Of a stretch of 64,000 bases of DNA, positions 23,864-35,931 are shown piece by piece. Positions within the stretch are counted from its first letter, which is position 1. Every line of letters starts with the position of its first letter. Source of the DNA: Thermothelomyces thermophilus ATCC 42464 (taxonomy: Eukaryota > Ascomycota > Sordariomycetes > Sordariales > Chaetomiaceae); NCBI RefSeq assembly GCF_000226095.1, contig NC_016476.1, positions 2,914,001 through 2,978,000 on the forward strand, in the 5' to 3' direction. Both the position numbers and the translations under genes were made by a program. The notes under the pieces were generated by a model. It made no database searches. It was not told where the DNA came from and was given only the letters and a program-made list of their open reading frames with translations.

Positions 23864-24460
23864 GACGCCAGCCGGGTTTAGTATCCGGTGAACACGATAG
23901 GGTTGTCTGGGATATGGTCCGCTGAAGCAACGGGTCCGAGATGGCGGGGAGGAGGGGCAGCTCAGACCAGGCAGGCACTTGCTGCAAACTGCGGAAGCTG
24001 CTGGACTTTTTGCCCAGGCACTGGCAAAATTCCCCGAGCTTTCTCACCGCCTTTCCACAGTTGGCCTTCACCTGAAGCGGCAAGGATACGCTGCGCTCCG
24101 GAAGAGACAAGGCAATGAGGCTTCCGTTTCCAATGTTACTGGAAGGTAGATACCGTTCCTGAGTCCCTTTTCACCTCATTAGCTACCTGAACAGGCCCTG
24201 CATTCATGGCGATTGCTGCGTATTGTAGAAGTAGCAAGTTCAGGGAATCGCTAAACGCACTGTCTAAGTGGGGCGTTTTCTGTTACTCCCAAAAGTCGGA
24301 TCTGGCTGAACCCCACCAACATTCTGCGCAGCGCACAAAATCTCGTCAATTATCCCGACGACGATCTCCCAGTCCCCGCGGCAGCAACCACATCGGCCAC
24401 GCACTCCGTTTTCGCAGCAATCCCACGATACGGACAAGCAAGCCGAACTGATTGCCCAGC
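23864..24460. promoter_or_regulatory. Shared bidirectional promoter region CCT2 / eIF3b
   Basis: The 597 bp between the divergent start codons of CCT2 (minus) and eIF3b (plus) must contain both promoters and 5' leaders. No clear TATA box was seen. The eIF3b leader has a CAGC just before ATG. Confidence 0.6.
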
Positions 24461-26831
24461 ATGGCGCCGTCGTTCGACCACTTGCGCGAGGAGGACCTCG
24501 ACGAGGAAGACTTTGACATGGATGAAGTCGACATCTCGGATCTCCGCGAAAAATATGAGGTTCAGCTTGAGCAGGGCTATGACACCTTTGTCGTCATCGA
24601 CGGGTTGCCCGCTGTCACCGAAGAGCAAAAACCCAAGCTTATCAAGTTCCTCCTCAAGAAACTCAACACGGTCGGCAGGACCAGCGAGGACGCGATCTAC
24701 ATGCCCATGGGCGATGATGGCATGTCGCTGAGGTATGCAGCCTTTCGGCCGAGATGCAGGGTTCTGCATACGTAAAACAGAGTTGGTGCTGACCTCCGGC
24801 AGGTTCGCCTTTGTCGAATACTCGTCGCCCGCCGAAGCTGCCGCGGCTGTGCGGCAGCTCGATTTTGTTCCCCTCGACAAGAAGCACACCCTGCGCGTCA
24901 ACAAGCTCACCGATATCGACCGGTACGGACGGGAAGGCCGTATCGATGAGGAGTACAAGCCCCCAAAGATCGAGCCGTTTCAAGAGAAGGAGCACCTCCG
25001 GTCCTTCATGGCGGACCCGAGCGGGCGCGGCAGGGACCAGTTCGTCATGTTCAGGGGGGACACTGTGGGCGTCTTCTGGAACAACGAGAAGGACGAGCCG
25101 GAAAACATTGTGGACCGGCAACAGTGGACCGAGACCTTCGTTCAGTGGTCGCCTATGGGGACATACCTCACATCAGTGCATGCGCAGGGCGTACTACTCT
25201 GGGGTGGCGCTTCTTGGTCGAGGCTGAGGCGATTCCCTCACCCTTTCGTCAACCTGATTGCCTTCTCGCCCAACGAAAAATACCTGGTCACTTGGTCGAA
25301 CCGCCCGATTTCGATTCCGGACAGCGGCCACCCTGCCCTCTCGCTCGACGATGATGGCAAGAACTACGTCATCTGGGACATTGAGACCGCAAAGCCCTTA
25401 CGGTCATTTGCGCAGCAGGATACAACCGGGGACGATCCGGTCGCGAAGAAGGCTGCCAAGTTCCCCTGGCCCGCTTTCAAGTGGTCCGCTGATGACAAGT
25501 ACGTGGCGAGGCTGAACCAGGGCACCTCCATTTCCGTGTACGAGCTCCCAAAGATGAATCTCCTGGACAAGACTGCGATCAAGATTGAGGGCGTCATGGA
25601 CTTTGAGTGGGCGCCCGCCACTCCACGCCGGGACGGTGTCAAGACGTACGAGCAACTGTTCTGCTTCTGGACGCCCGAAATTGGCAGCAACCCAGCGAGA
25701 GTCGGTCTCATGAGCATCCCTTCCAAGCAGATTGTCCGTTCCCTCAACCTCTTTAGCGTGTCCGATGTCAAGCTCCACTGGCAATCCGATGCGGCGTACA
25801 TCTGTGTCAAGGTCGACCGGCATTCCAAGTCCAAGAAGTCGCAGGCTACTACCCTGGAGATCTTCCGCGTCCGGGAAAAGGGCGTCCCTGTTGAGGTCGT
25901 TGACACTATTAAGGACACGGTCATCAACTTTGCTTGGGAGCCCAAGGGTGACCGGTTCGTGATCATCACCACAACCGAGCCGGTCGGCGCCACCGCGGTG
26001 CCGCCCAAGACGGCCGTTTCCTTCTTCTGCCCAGAGAAGGCCAAGGGCAACGCGGTGGGCAATTTCAAGCACCTGCGGACACTGGACAAGAAGAACAGCA
26101 ATGCCATCTACTGGTCACCAAAGGGCCGCTTTGTTGTCGTGGCCACAATCCACAACGCTCAGAGCTCCGACCTCGATTTCTTCGATGTCGACTTTGAAGG
26201 TGACAAGCCGGAGAGTGAGAAGGACCTCACGGCGAATCTGCAGCTCATGAACACCTCGGAGCACTACGGCATTACCGATGTCGAGTGGGATCCTTCAGGC
26301 CGCTATGTCGCCACCTGGGCGTCGGTGTGGAAGCACGCGGTAAGTGCCCGGCCGCCCACGTTTGAGAAGACTTGAATATCACTCGCTAATACCTACCTGC
26401 AGATGGAGAACGGCTACCACCTATACGACTTCAAGGGCGAACTGCTGCGCGAGGAGGTGATCGAGAAGTTCAAGCAATGGGCGTGGCGCCCCCGCCCTCC
26501 GACTTTGCTCACCAAGGAGGAGCAAAAGCAAATCCGCAAGAACTTGCGTGAGTACTCGCGCATCTTTGAACAAGAGGATGCCGAGCGCATCAGCAGCGCG
26601 GACGTCGCCGTGGTCGAGGCCCGCCGCCGCCTGCTACAGCAGTGGTACGCCTGGCGCCAGAGCGTGGAGGAAGAGCTGGCCGAGGAGCGCGCCGCTCTGG
26701 GTCTGCCCGAGAAGCCCGTGGCCGAGTTGCTCAAGGAGAAGGCGGCGGCCGCGGCACCCGCTGGCGAGGAGCAGGTCGTCGAAGAGGTCATGGAAGAGGT
26801 GCTGGAGGAAACGGAGGAGATTGTCAACTAA
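24461..26831 (+). CDS. PRT1: Eukaryotic translation initiation factor 3 subunit B
   Basis: Core scaffold subunit (eIF3b, yeast Prt1) of eIF3, which binds the 40S ribosome and organises the pre-initiation complex. Three exons: 24461-24732, 24803-26339, 26403-26831; 745 aa (yeast 763). Seen: an acidic N-terminus ([15 protein letters not shown]), then an RRM (about residues 40-125: TFVVIDGLP ... [13 protein letters not shown]), then a WD40-type beta-propeller ([53 protein letters not shown]), and a C-terminal helix with [13 protein letters not shown] and an acidic Glu-rich tail. Known: the RRM binds eIF3j/eIF3a and the propeller contacts 40S. The donor GTATGC joins AG to GTTCGCC to restore RFAFVEY; the second intron splits WKHA from [10 protein letters not shown]. 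The ATG at 24461 is the first in frame. Constitutive expression is expected. Confidence 0.96.
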
Positions 26832-28123
26832 GTTTCTCATATCCAGGGCATTATGTAAGGCCAAGAGGCTGGTTGGAGCGCGTAAAATTTGATTTGTTTC
26901 CTCCGCGTGGGCGTCTCTGGGCTTGCTTCATGTTTTTGCGCTCAGCTATATCAGCATTTGCGGCAAAGCACCCAGCAAGTACATAACGGGCCACTTCTTC
27001 AAATTGGACCTAGATGTCACCGGGGAAAGGGCGATCGAGAAGACAGATATGAAGAGGATCGGGTTTGGCATGGACAGGTGAGTTTCAGATTTCGGCATCG
27101 AATCTTCATAGATAAGAGTGATGGGCTGAGAGACGTATTATAAAAACCTGACTGACCGCGAACCTGTCTTGATGGCCGGGTTGGTGGTGCAGATGCCAAC
27201 TGCATAATTGAGTTGCATATTTGTTCTTTGATGTACAGGTATCTTGTTCAGCAGCCAACGATAAATCCAGGGTGAGTGCCAGTTGGGTCTCTCCGTATTT
27301 TGGGTGTTTTCTTGAGTTTTGGCGGCGACAGCGTCCCGTTGCGCAGATGCGGTGCTTTTTTGAGGCCAATCCACTTCCTGATCGAGAGGAGATAATTATT
27401 TGCGACATGTAGCCTCTGCATAAGCAAACCGCCAAAATGAGGGCTATGCCGCCTCACCTCCGTTTCATAGTGTACGATCTGAGCGCATGGACTGCCTCTG
27501 CGATGGCCCAATCTGGTTACCTTTTTGCACCCTAGTTCAACCGGGACCGGGCATCGGATGTGGCCAAGGTGGAGGCAGAGTACTTTGTACGGCTTTTAAC
27601 ACGAGTCTTGATATGTTTGGAAAGCCATACCCTCTGCGCGCACCACGGTGGCGCCAGCCGGCATGCGGCATGCTTTCGGCCTGCTATGGGTCGATGAACC
27701 ACTGGGGCGCAGGCTGCCGTTATCATATGCGCTGCCGAAGGAGGCAGCTCCAGTTCGCATCTAATTTCGAGGGGTTTGTTAATGAGCCACGACCCGTTAG
27801 CGTGGGCCGCTAGCCCAGTTAAACGACGAGAAGAGCATGAAGAAAGGAAATACTGCGGCTGTTGGGACAGAGGAACGCAGAGCTGTCATGCCTGGCTGGC
27901 TATGGAGACCCTGAGGTCATTTCAATAATTACATTCGCCAACGGCCATTTCCCCCCGAAGGCAGGTAGGCACACGCTGGTCTTAGTGGGAATATTGATAG
28001 TGTCGTTTCCAGTGAATGTTCACGCCAAGCACAATTTCGCATCCCTCGAGTTGCGACGAAAGCAGATTTCAAGAACTGGGCCGCCGTTGAGCAGGGCTAA
28101 CAGAATCAGCTTTCTTCCTAGCT
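26832..28123. other. Intergenic, no gene supported
   Basis: Contains the eIF3b 3' end and the upstream region of the next gene. A convincing branch site and acceptor (CTAAC, pyrimidines, CCTAG) ends at 28121, implying an intron in the 5' leader or an unseen upstream exon of the following gene. No other coding sequence is supported. Confidence 0.5.
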
Positions 28124-30389
28124 ATGAATTGCGACTGCCCCAACACCTGCACCGACAGCCCCCATGTCTCCAAGACGGCTAACCACTTCTCACACCTCTT
28201 GGCTAGTTCAACATATTATGTTCCAGTCCTGCTGAAATGCATCCGAGGCTTGAACAATGGGGGGAGTTGCGAAGTGTGGGTAAGAGCATGCGTGACTTGA
28301 GCGCCGAGTATCGCGCCGCTCAGGTCCCTTCCAGGACATGCAATACGAAAGACCCAAAGGGAGAACAGAACTTAGCCAAGGCATCTCGCCCAGAGAAAGA
28401 TGCTTCCCGACGGGCTAAGCCAGCAGTTGATTCTCGAAGGCTTCGACGCGCATTAGACGCAGACAGGGCGGCCCAGACCGCGAGACGCAACTCTGGGTGG
28501 AGGTTCCATCAGGTTTGTGACCGAGCCGGTCTGCGCCACGGATTAGATGGTTACGCAGGCTGACTGACGCTTTCTTAGCCTCAGAGACACCTCGCCAACC
28601 TCGCAGTAAGAACGATTCCCAATTCGTTGGTGAGCAACCAGTCAAATGGGCCAAACTCGGGTGCGCATCCCGCGGCCAGTCCTCAGCCTCAAAGCTCAGC
28701 GACACAGAGTCTTCCTTCTGTGAAACAACAGGCAAGCAAACGGCAGCCGGAAGACCATTCGTTTCACCGCCAACAACCGGAGAATCGCCAAAGGCATCAG
28801 TCTCATAGTCACCAGGCTCAATTGAAGGGTCACTTGTCGCGTAGCAGCCGCCGCTCGAGAGGCGGTGAGTCCCAAGGTCCCTCATCCGTGAATCACCGAC
28901 TTGACGGAAACCCCCAGCGTCGCGGAAATCAGTGCACAGGCGAACATCACACCGGGAACAGCCCTGTCCAAACCAAGAACGATAAGCTGACTAGCCGTCA
29001 ACCGGAGGGTGACCAGTCAGGCGATCGCTTGTCAGGGATACATCCGCTACCAAGCCGCACAGAAGTCTGGTCATCCAAAAACCAGAGACCAGACTTGCGG
29101 AGACGGAGGGATCAAAGAGAACAAGGTGCCGTGGCCTGCAACCCCGCTGAAAACCCAAATTCGCGGGAACGGAAAAATGCCCAGAGCCAAGACCTGAATA
29201 ACAGGAACTATATAGAAATTGACGACGAGTCGAACAATGAGGATGGTACTAGGAAGCCGACGGCGAGAATCCAGCCGGGGCTACAGCCCAGCCCAGGGTC
29301 GTCAACCGCGATTTCCGCAGTCAACACTCCCCCGCAGCTCAAACATCGTCCATTTCCAACCTCCACAACGTCGATAGAACCGAGCCAAGGGTTGAGGAGT
29401 AATGGGCAAGTGCCACAGCTCTCTGACTCACGCCAGCATGGCAAGGAGATCTACTGTGAAACGCCCATCTCAGAGGAGATGAACGCGCTTATTCAACTGA
29501 CAGCAAATGAGGTGACCAAAAGAATGCTTGCCGATCACGAGAAGATAGAGCAGCTCACAGCCGAGGTCAAGGAGCTTCTGACCCAACTGAAGAAGCATAC
29601 TGGAACGGTGAGTACCGCCATACTTGGGAACAAGTAGCGGTGCTAACACGCTTCCCCAACCTATAGCAGGACGTTTGGAGTGCTGCGGATCCGCCTCCCG
29701 TGATCCCGAGCATCGAGAGAGACCCGACCCAACAGCCGAGCCGAGCCGCGCTAGAATGGAAGTACATACATGCGCCTATCCGCGGATACAGCGACGATGT
29801 CCGCGAACATACTTACGTCCCGTCTACTGATGTGGCTGAGGAGGATGATGAGGGTGCGGAGGCTGACGCCGAGGACGATCCCAGTACAAGTAGGGAGTCA
29901 ACGGAAGAGCATGAGGAAGATGAGGTGGTGTTGCCGTCCGTCGAAAGCCGATCTGTGTCCAAGTCTGAATGTACTGCTCCGTCCACTTCAACTTGGCGGA
30001 AACGGAAGCGAAGAGATGACAAGCGGAACACCTGCGCCATCACGACCACCTCTGGCACCAAGAAGAGACCACGCCGTGAGCAAAAGGAGAACGCGGGAAA
30101 GCAGGGTCGCGAAATGAAGGGAAGTACGAGGAACCCGATAGTTATAGTGGTCTCGGACGATGAGGGAAAGCGCAATCAGGAGGATGGACAGCATCAGGCG
30201 GCGGCAGGAGAGGAGAACGAGAAGCAGAGCAAGAAGGAAACGCCGGTGGTGAATCCGTATCTCGAGAAAATTGCCCAGGAGCGAGCCCGCCTCCAAGCCT
30301 TGATGGCACAGTCAGGACTTTTGGGGCAAGCAAAACGCGGAGGCGGCCGAGGTCATGCTAATGTTTCGACTAAACGTAGGCCCAGATAA
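28124..30389 (+). CDS. Hypothetical large disordered, probably nuclear protein
   Basis: Preferred model: exons 28124-28279, 28324-28512, 28579-29607 and 29670-30389, about 698 aa. The last three joins are solid: open frames meet in phase at CAG/GTTTGT...TTAG and ACG/GTGAGT...GCAG. The N-terminus is uncertain. A Cys-rich start (MNCDCPNTCTDSPH) has strong C-ending codon use and follows a clear acceptor at 28121, but needs a very short 44-bp intron. Starting at the ATG at 28237 avoids that intron. The rest is low-complexity, rich in Gln, Ser, Asn, Arg, Glu and Lys, with an acidic block (EEDDEGAEADAEDD), a basic NLS-like run (KRKRRDDKRN) and a predicted helix (EMNALIQLTANEVTKRML ... EKIEQL). I recognise no domain. 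A chromatin or nuclear role is only inferred from composition. Confidence 0.6.
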
Positions 30390-32418
30390 GAGGGCAAGAA
30401 TGTAGTGAATGCGTAACGAGGAGGAGTGCAAACCTTCTGCTTCGGATTGCGGCCACATCGACCTCACTTTGATCATCAAAACGGGAATCCTTTAGGGAGT
30501 AATCCGTACACACAAGAGTACGGAGTAATTATGCCTTGATACAAGAGTGTGGCTTGATGAATAACTTAAGCTTGCCAAGAAGCAGGGGTCTGGCTTGGCC
30601 AAATGCCGGGCACAGGGCTGCGGGAGCAACCGCGTCAGCCAATGACCAGGGGTGTGTGTTCGGGGGTTCCATCTGGTGGCCGGTAGTTAATGGATGGTCT
30701 CGAAGCACATGTAGTTACAGAACACATGCAGTACACAGGCCTCGGCGATTGCACCGATGATGGCGGGCCCTGAGCAGGATGATTGGTTCGTTACCTGTCA
30801 GCAGTTCCGATTCCATCTTTCATGTGATACGCACAGGGGTCATGGACATATGTAGTCCGTAATCTCAACAAAACTGCCAAAGTTTCTTAGCGCCCCAACA
30901 AAATGTCTGAACTCCACTTTTTTACAGGCCCTGGTCGTCTAAGTTTGAAGGAGCTGGTTGCTCACTTCTTCATCTGCCGGCAAACAATGTTGTAGGAACA
31001 CAAACACGCAAGACACGATGTTTTTGAATACAACACATCCTGCTCAAACTGTATAGTGCTCTGTAGTATATGCACAACTATGAACTTGTCGAAAATGGCA
31101 TCATCTGTCTTTGGAGGACAAACTGTAAGCACTGTCTCCAGTTTTCCAACCCCGCCCCCGCGGTTTGGGAGATGGAATCCAGCGGAGGTGTTCCTTGCAG
31201 GGGATTTTCAGGGGTCCATGCGTCCCGCCCCTTGTCCGAGCGAATGGCTATTGGAATCGGCTCCCGGAAAAAAAAATCAGCATTCATGAACGCTCTATCA
31301 CGCCTTTTTGTTCCAGAATCATCATATGTGGAAACATTTTTAGTTGGTCTCGCCATAAACCCTCGGCTACCTCAATTTGCCTTCACTGCTCCGTCCACCC
31401 GAGTATCTCTTTCGCCCCTGTAGCCCCCTGTGACCTCTGGCGAATCGCACAGCAGCTGGAAAGATACCTGCTGCTGGTACAGTACATACGCAGTACATGG
31501 TTGTCTTCGTCGCAAAGAGCCGCGGGTGCCAGACGAAAATACTTGCAGTGGATACAGAATGATCTTCAACATCCAGCTCCGGGTCTGCCCCGAGTGGCTA
31601 GCTCAATGGGAAGTCGCCCAATCAACTGTGCTTCGGTAAGACATTGTTTGTCCTTTCACAGCTGAAGCATTCACATGCTAGTCGGCCGGCTGCGAGCCTG
31701 AGACCACGGCTCGAGATCTCTAGCTCCCAGGCCCAGAAGGCGGTGAATCTCCCCACACCTTCTCCTCTCGGCCAATGCGTCCTTTTCTTATCCATAAGGT
31801 ATGGTCGCTTTAGGTATCGCCTGCCGGGTTCGGATGACTCGATGTCTCGAAGATTTTGCCCAGGTGGCCAACCTCGAGGCGAAAGGCAAGCTGCTGGGAT
31901 GTCGACCGCATGTCTGGACTAGGCTGTATCTTCCCTGGCTCTGTTCCTGTTGCATGTTTGCCTGGTTTATTATCGAGTGAATGCCGTTGTTTCAGGAGTC
32001 TGTTTTTCCCGAACTTGGTCTGCACGTAAAGTCCCTGTGGGTAGTGTTCGGTAACTCTTGCAGGCCCGGTCCCAACAAATCATTGAGAATCGACCCACGG
32101 AAGAAGGGGCAACCCACAGCAAAATTCGGGGCCCTGGACGTGGCGGAAAGAGCTTCCAGGTAGGATTCTTTTTCTTGTCTCTTCAACCCCCACACCCTTT
32201 TCCCTCTCTCCTTTTCTTTTCTCTTGCCTTGTGGTTGATCCCGGCTTCTGGACGGTACCTTGATGTGTTACTCCCTCAAATCGAACCGCCTCCCACCGTT
32301 TGGGAACCACCTGGCCCTGTGCTAATCCACCACCACCAAGACTGCTCCTCGTTGTTTCTTTTTCTTTTTCTTCCTTCCCTCACCGCGGTACTTCACCACC
32401 GCAATTTGATCCATAATC
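30390..32418. other. Intergenic with desaturase promoter and CT-rich leader
   Basis: About 2 kb upstream of the desaturase. One TACGGAGTA motif lies at 30519-30527. From about 32160 to 32400 the sequence is a long pyrimidine-rich leader (TTTTTCTTGTCTC..., TTTCTTTTTC...) typical of highly expressed fungal genes. No coding sequence is supported. Confidence 0.5.
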
Positions 32419-33926
32419 ATGGCTCCCGCAACCGCCTCGAGCGTCCCAACGGCCAACAAGCCCTTCCTCAGGAGGAATGTGACCTCGGCCACTCTCGACT
32501 CGGACTCAAGTACCGCCGTCTCACCGACTGACTCGCCCCGCCAGTCACCCTCTACCACTTCGCTTTCCTCGCTGGCATCCGACGAAGTCCCGCCCTCCAA
32601 GAAGTACGGCAAGCTCATCGACACGTACGGGAACGAGTTTGAGGTGCCCGACTTCACCATCAAGGACATCAGAGATGCCATTCCCAAGCACTGCTACGAG
32701 CGGTCGGCCGTCCGCAGTCTTGGCTATGTTGCCCGCGACATGTTGTATCTCGCCACGACCTTCTATGTCTGGAACAAGTTCGTGACGCCCGAGTACATCC
32801 CGTACCAGCCGCTGCGTTTCGTGCTGTGGGGCGTGTATACCTTCCTCCAGGGTCTCTTCGGCACCGGTCTCTGGGTCCTTGCCCATGAGTGTGGCCACGG
32901 TGCCTTCTCTCCCTCGCAGAAGCTTAACAACTTTGTCGGCTGGATCCTGCACTCTGCTCTGCTTGTGCCCTATTTCAGCTGGCAAATTAGCCACAGCAAG
33001 CATCACAAAGCCACTGGAAACATGGAGCGCGACATGGTGTTCGTCCCCCGGACCCGGGAGCAGCACGCCACTCGTATCGGCCGCCTGGCCCATGAGCTAT
33101 CAGAGTTGACAGAGGAGACGCCGATCCACACCTTCCTGCATCTGCTTGGCCAGCAGCTTGTCGGTTGGTGGAACTACCTCCTGACCAATGTCACGGGCCA
33201 CGACAACCACGAGAGGCAGAGGGAGGGTCGCGGCAAGGGAAAGAGGAACGGCTGGGGTGGCGGTGTCAACCACTTCGATCCCCGCAGTCCGTTGTATGAG
33301 AACAAGGACATCCCTTACATCCTTCTGAGCGACCTCGGCCTGATCATCACCATCTCGGTCCTCGTCTATCTTGGCAAGACATTTGGCTGGTTTAACATGT
33401 TTGTGTGGTACTTCCTACCCTATCTCTGGGTTAACCACTGGCTCGGTAAGTGGAATACATCTCAAATCAGGTGTGAGAAGAGACTGGAGAAGCTAACAAG
33501 AAAATCTTAGTCGCCATCACCTACCTTCAGCACACCGACCCCTCGCTTCCCCACTACACTGAGAGCGAATGGAACTTTGTCCGCGGCGCCGCTGCCACTA
33601 TCGACCGCGAATTTGGCTTTATCGGCCGCCACCTTCTGCACGGCATCATTGAGACGCACGTCCTGCACCATTATGTTAGCACAATTCCTTTTTACAACGC
33701 CGACGAAGCCACCGAGGCTATCAAGCCCGTCATGGGCCGGCACTACCGTGCCGACACTCGCGATGGCCCTGTGGGCTTCCTTAAGGCCATGTGGAAGAGC
33801 GCTCGTATGTGCCAGTGGGTTGAGCCAACTGAGGGCGCCGAGGGTCCCGCCAAGGGCATTCTGTTCTTCCGCAACCACAATGGGCTGGGCACCGCGCCTG
33901 CTAAGATGAAGCCCGTTTCACAGTAG
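32419..33926 (+). CDS. Delta-12 fatty acid desaturase (oleate desaturase)
   Basis: ER membrane di-iron enzyme that inserts the second double bond in oleate to give linoleate, using cytochrome b5. Two exons, 32419-33445 and 33511-33926, 480 aa, normal for fungal FAD2-type proteins. Seen: a Ser/Thr-rich cytosolic N-terminus (about 1-60) and the three histidine boxes HECGH (156-160), HSKHH (192-196) and HVLHH (392-396). Hydrophobic segments flank the boxes (ARDMLYLATTFYVW, LRFVLWGVYTFLQGLFG, LLSDLGLIITISVLVYL). Known: HECGH with HSKHH and HVLHH separates delta-12/omega-3 types from acyl-CoA delta-9 enzymes; delta-12 is preferred, though delta-15 or bifunctional activity cannot be excluded by eye. 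The intron (GTAAGT...TTAG) splits the codon for Val343. The long CT-rich leader suggests strong expression. Confidence 0.95.
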
Positions 33927-35320
33927 GCGTCGACAGGTGATAAGCGATGGTGGTCCTTGTGAAGGCGGGAACAGTGAGCAGATCTTGTCTCTACCCTAGC
34001 AAGTGCTTCCACTGGCCGGCTGTCTCGCTTCGGGGGCTTGAGCTCTGGAGCTAGCCCCACTACAATGTTGATAGCTCACTGTTTCACGGAGTTTTGATAT
34101 GACTTAAAAGGAAGTTGTTCTGTTCCCGCTTTGTTCATTATCGGATTGCTCTGGGACGGCCCGGAATCGAAAGCATTATTGGTTACCATGTCAAGACCAC
34201 GGAGAGGCCAGGCGTCGCATGGAGAGATAAATCATAGAATTGCATTTAATGGAAAAATGCTTTCCGAGCACAACAGGTTTCACTCTTTGTAAGGTTGTAT
34301 CGTATAGCGCGGAAGGGTAGTTCAAGAGATAAATGCCAAGCAAGAAGGGGGTCAGACGAAGCATGACAACGGTCTAGCCTTTACCGCCTAATTATATCAT
34401 TTTAAGCATTTCTGGCTTAGTTTCGATAGTCTCATGATTGCTTGCGTAGGGCAAAATCGAGAGGATGGCCCAGCTAAACATCTTCAATCTGACGCATTCT
34501 CTAGCGTGCGCACTACCAAACTGGGTTGAACATGATGTTGCAGGTTCAGTTACTATTAATAGCTGCTCTGTTGAGAACTTGCCAATTATTTAGGCGTTGG
34601 CACACGGCCTACTCCCGAGATGCTTCGTGGGCTGAGCGCAAGGAGTTCCATCTCTTGAACTTGGGCCGAACAGCGCCTCAAGACTGTCTTCACTGATAAG
34701 TATCTTAAAATGCGACACCTGTATCGCATATCAAAGATGAGTTTTCGTCCTGCCTATGTGTCGCGATCGCGGATGCCTAGGCAATAATTACGTAGCACTC
34801 GGTTGCCACCCAACTTACTCTTTTATGTCTCTTGCGCAGATATGCCACATGCCTCGGTGTCCATGCAGATCATAGTCTGGGTGATAAACTCCTGGGGACT
34901 TGGAGAGGTTTGCGGGGACGGCGCCTTTCGCAAAGCAGGCTTGAGTGCCATTCTAACCAGCGAGGTACGAAGGTAGGAGACGGCAAGACCAGTTGCGCAG
35001 TTCGGACCTCCAGTATCAATCAAGAAGGAATGGGACTCCTCACCGGAGTAGCGCTGACGCTTTGGAACACATGGAGTGCTCTGCTTTGTAGGTGCCCATC
35101 GATGGGTTCACCTCTCGAGCACTCATTCAACAGTATGTCGGCCATGGGCTAGTTCTGAAATGACGGGGAAAATCAAGGGGCTACCGCAAAACACCTGTCG
35201 TACCTCTGAAATGAGAACACAATTTCCCTCTTTATAGGTTATGGAATATCCGTTCTGATACAAGCTGCTTGGTCGTAGGAGAGTTCCGGCGCTTGCTCAA
35301 GCCACGACCGAGTAAGGCGG
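33927..35320. other. Intergenic, no gene supported
   Basis: About 1.4 kb holding the 3' ends of the desaturase (plus) and of the CVNH gene (minus). A minus-strand open stretch at 34823-35023 was considered and not accepted. Confidence 0.5.
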
Positions 35321-35931
35321 TTAGTCTCCACCACCCCGAGGTGAAGCAGCAATGCCGCCCGCACATTTGAGGATCCCCCAGTCGTTGGCGATGCCTTCGT
35401 CTGGTGTGTCGGGCTGGCGCGTTAGCATTCGAAGACAAGATGGCGGGAAACAGCGGTAGCGCAGAAGCCATACCCAGGTTGAGAGTCGACCGGACGGGGC
35501 CGCGGCCGCCCACCAACGGCTCGCAGGAGCAAGTGAGAAGGTGCTCTACTTTGCCCGTCGGCGTGTATATTGTACAATCGGTACAGTAGTTGGAAAACTT
35601 GCCACTGGGAGCGCGAACAACGTTAACATCATCTCTAATTACACTCTCTGCACACGTCTCAGCTGTATCGCAGGATCTGGGCTTACTACACCTCCCACCG
35701 CATGCGGCCGCTAGTCTGGTCTAGGCCGATGCACATGGTTAGGTCAAGTTCGTTGGCCGACTCTGTGTAGGTGCCATCGTCTTCCGGGTGGCAGCAAGTG
35801 GCGCCGAGGAAGAAACTGCGAACAAGGCCAACGCCAGTGCAGCTGCGCGAGAAGTTGCCGAAGGCGCTGGAAGCGGCTACGGTCGCGAAGATGGACGCCA
35901 CCCAGACGAAGAGAGAAAAGGGAAAGCGCAT
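35321..35931 (-). CDS. Small secreted cyanovirin-N homology (CVNH) lectin-like protein
   Basis: Three minus-strand exons: 35931-35687, 35604-35474, 35400-35321; 151 aa. Intron 1 has donor GTAAGC and joins RWEVY to GKFSNYC; intron 2 has GTATGG, branch GCTAAC and CAG, and joins STLNL to DEGIAND. Seen: a signal peptide (MRFPFSLFVWVASIFATVAAS), then two CVNH half-repeats. The first is NFSRSC ... ATCCHPEDDGTY ... NELDLTMCIGLDQTSGRMRW. The second is GKFSNYC ... LTCSCEPL ... STLNLDEGIANDWGILKC. Known: CVNH is a tandem-repeat beta fold that often binds mannose-rich glycans, and in fungi it is found secreted or intracellular. Extra Cys pairs (ATCC, TCSC) suggest disulfides. I chose MRFPF rather than the upstream in-frame ATG because it begins the hydrophobic signal. 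The function (self-glycan binding or antagonism) is inferred. Confidence 0.85.

Noticed and set aside
25364-26107. 247-codon minus-strand frame opposite eIF3b
   Set aside because: Antisense shadow of the eIF3b coding exon; no independent similarity or splice signals.
31590-31630. TAGCTCAATGGG string resembling a tRNA D-arm
   Set aside because: No matching anticodon arm, T-arm or acceptor stem could be found around it.
34823-35023. Minus-strand frame that could be the end of a spliced small gene next to the CVNH gene
   Set aside because: A preceding ATG and open stretch exist, but no donor/acceptor pair of credible intron length joins them and no domain is recognisable.
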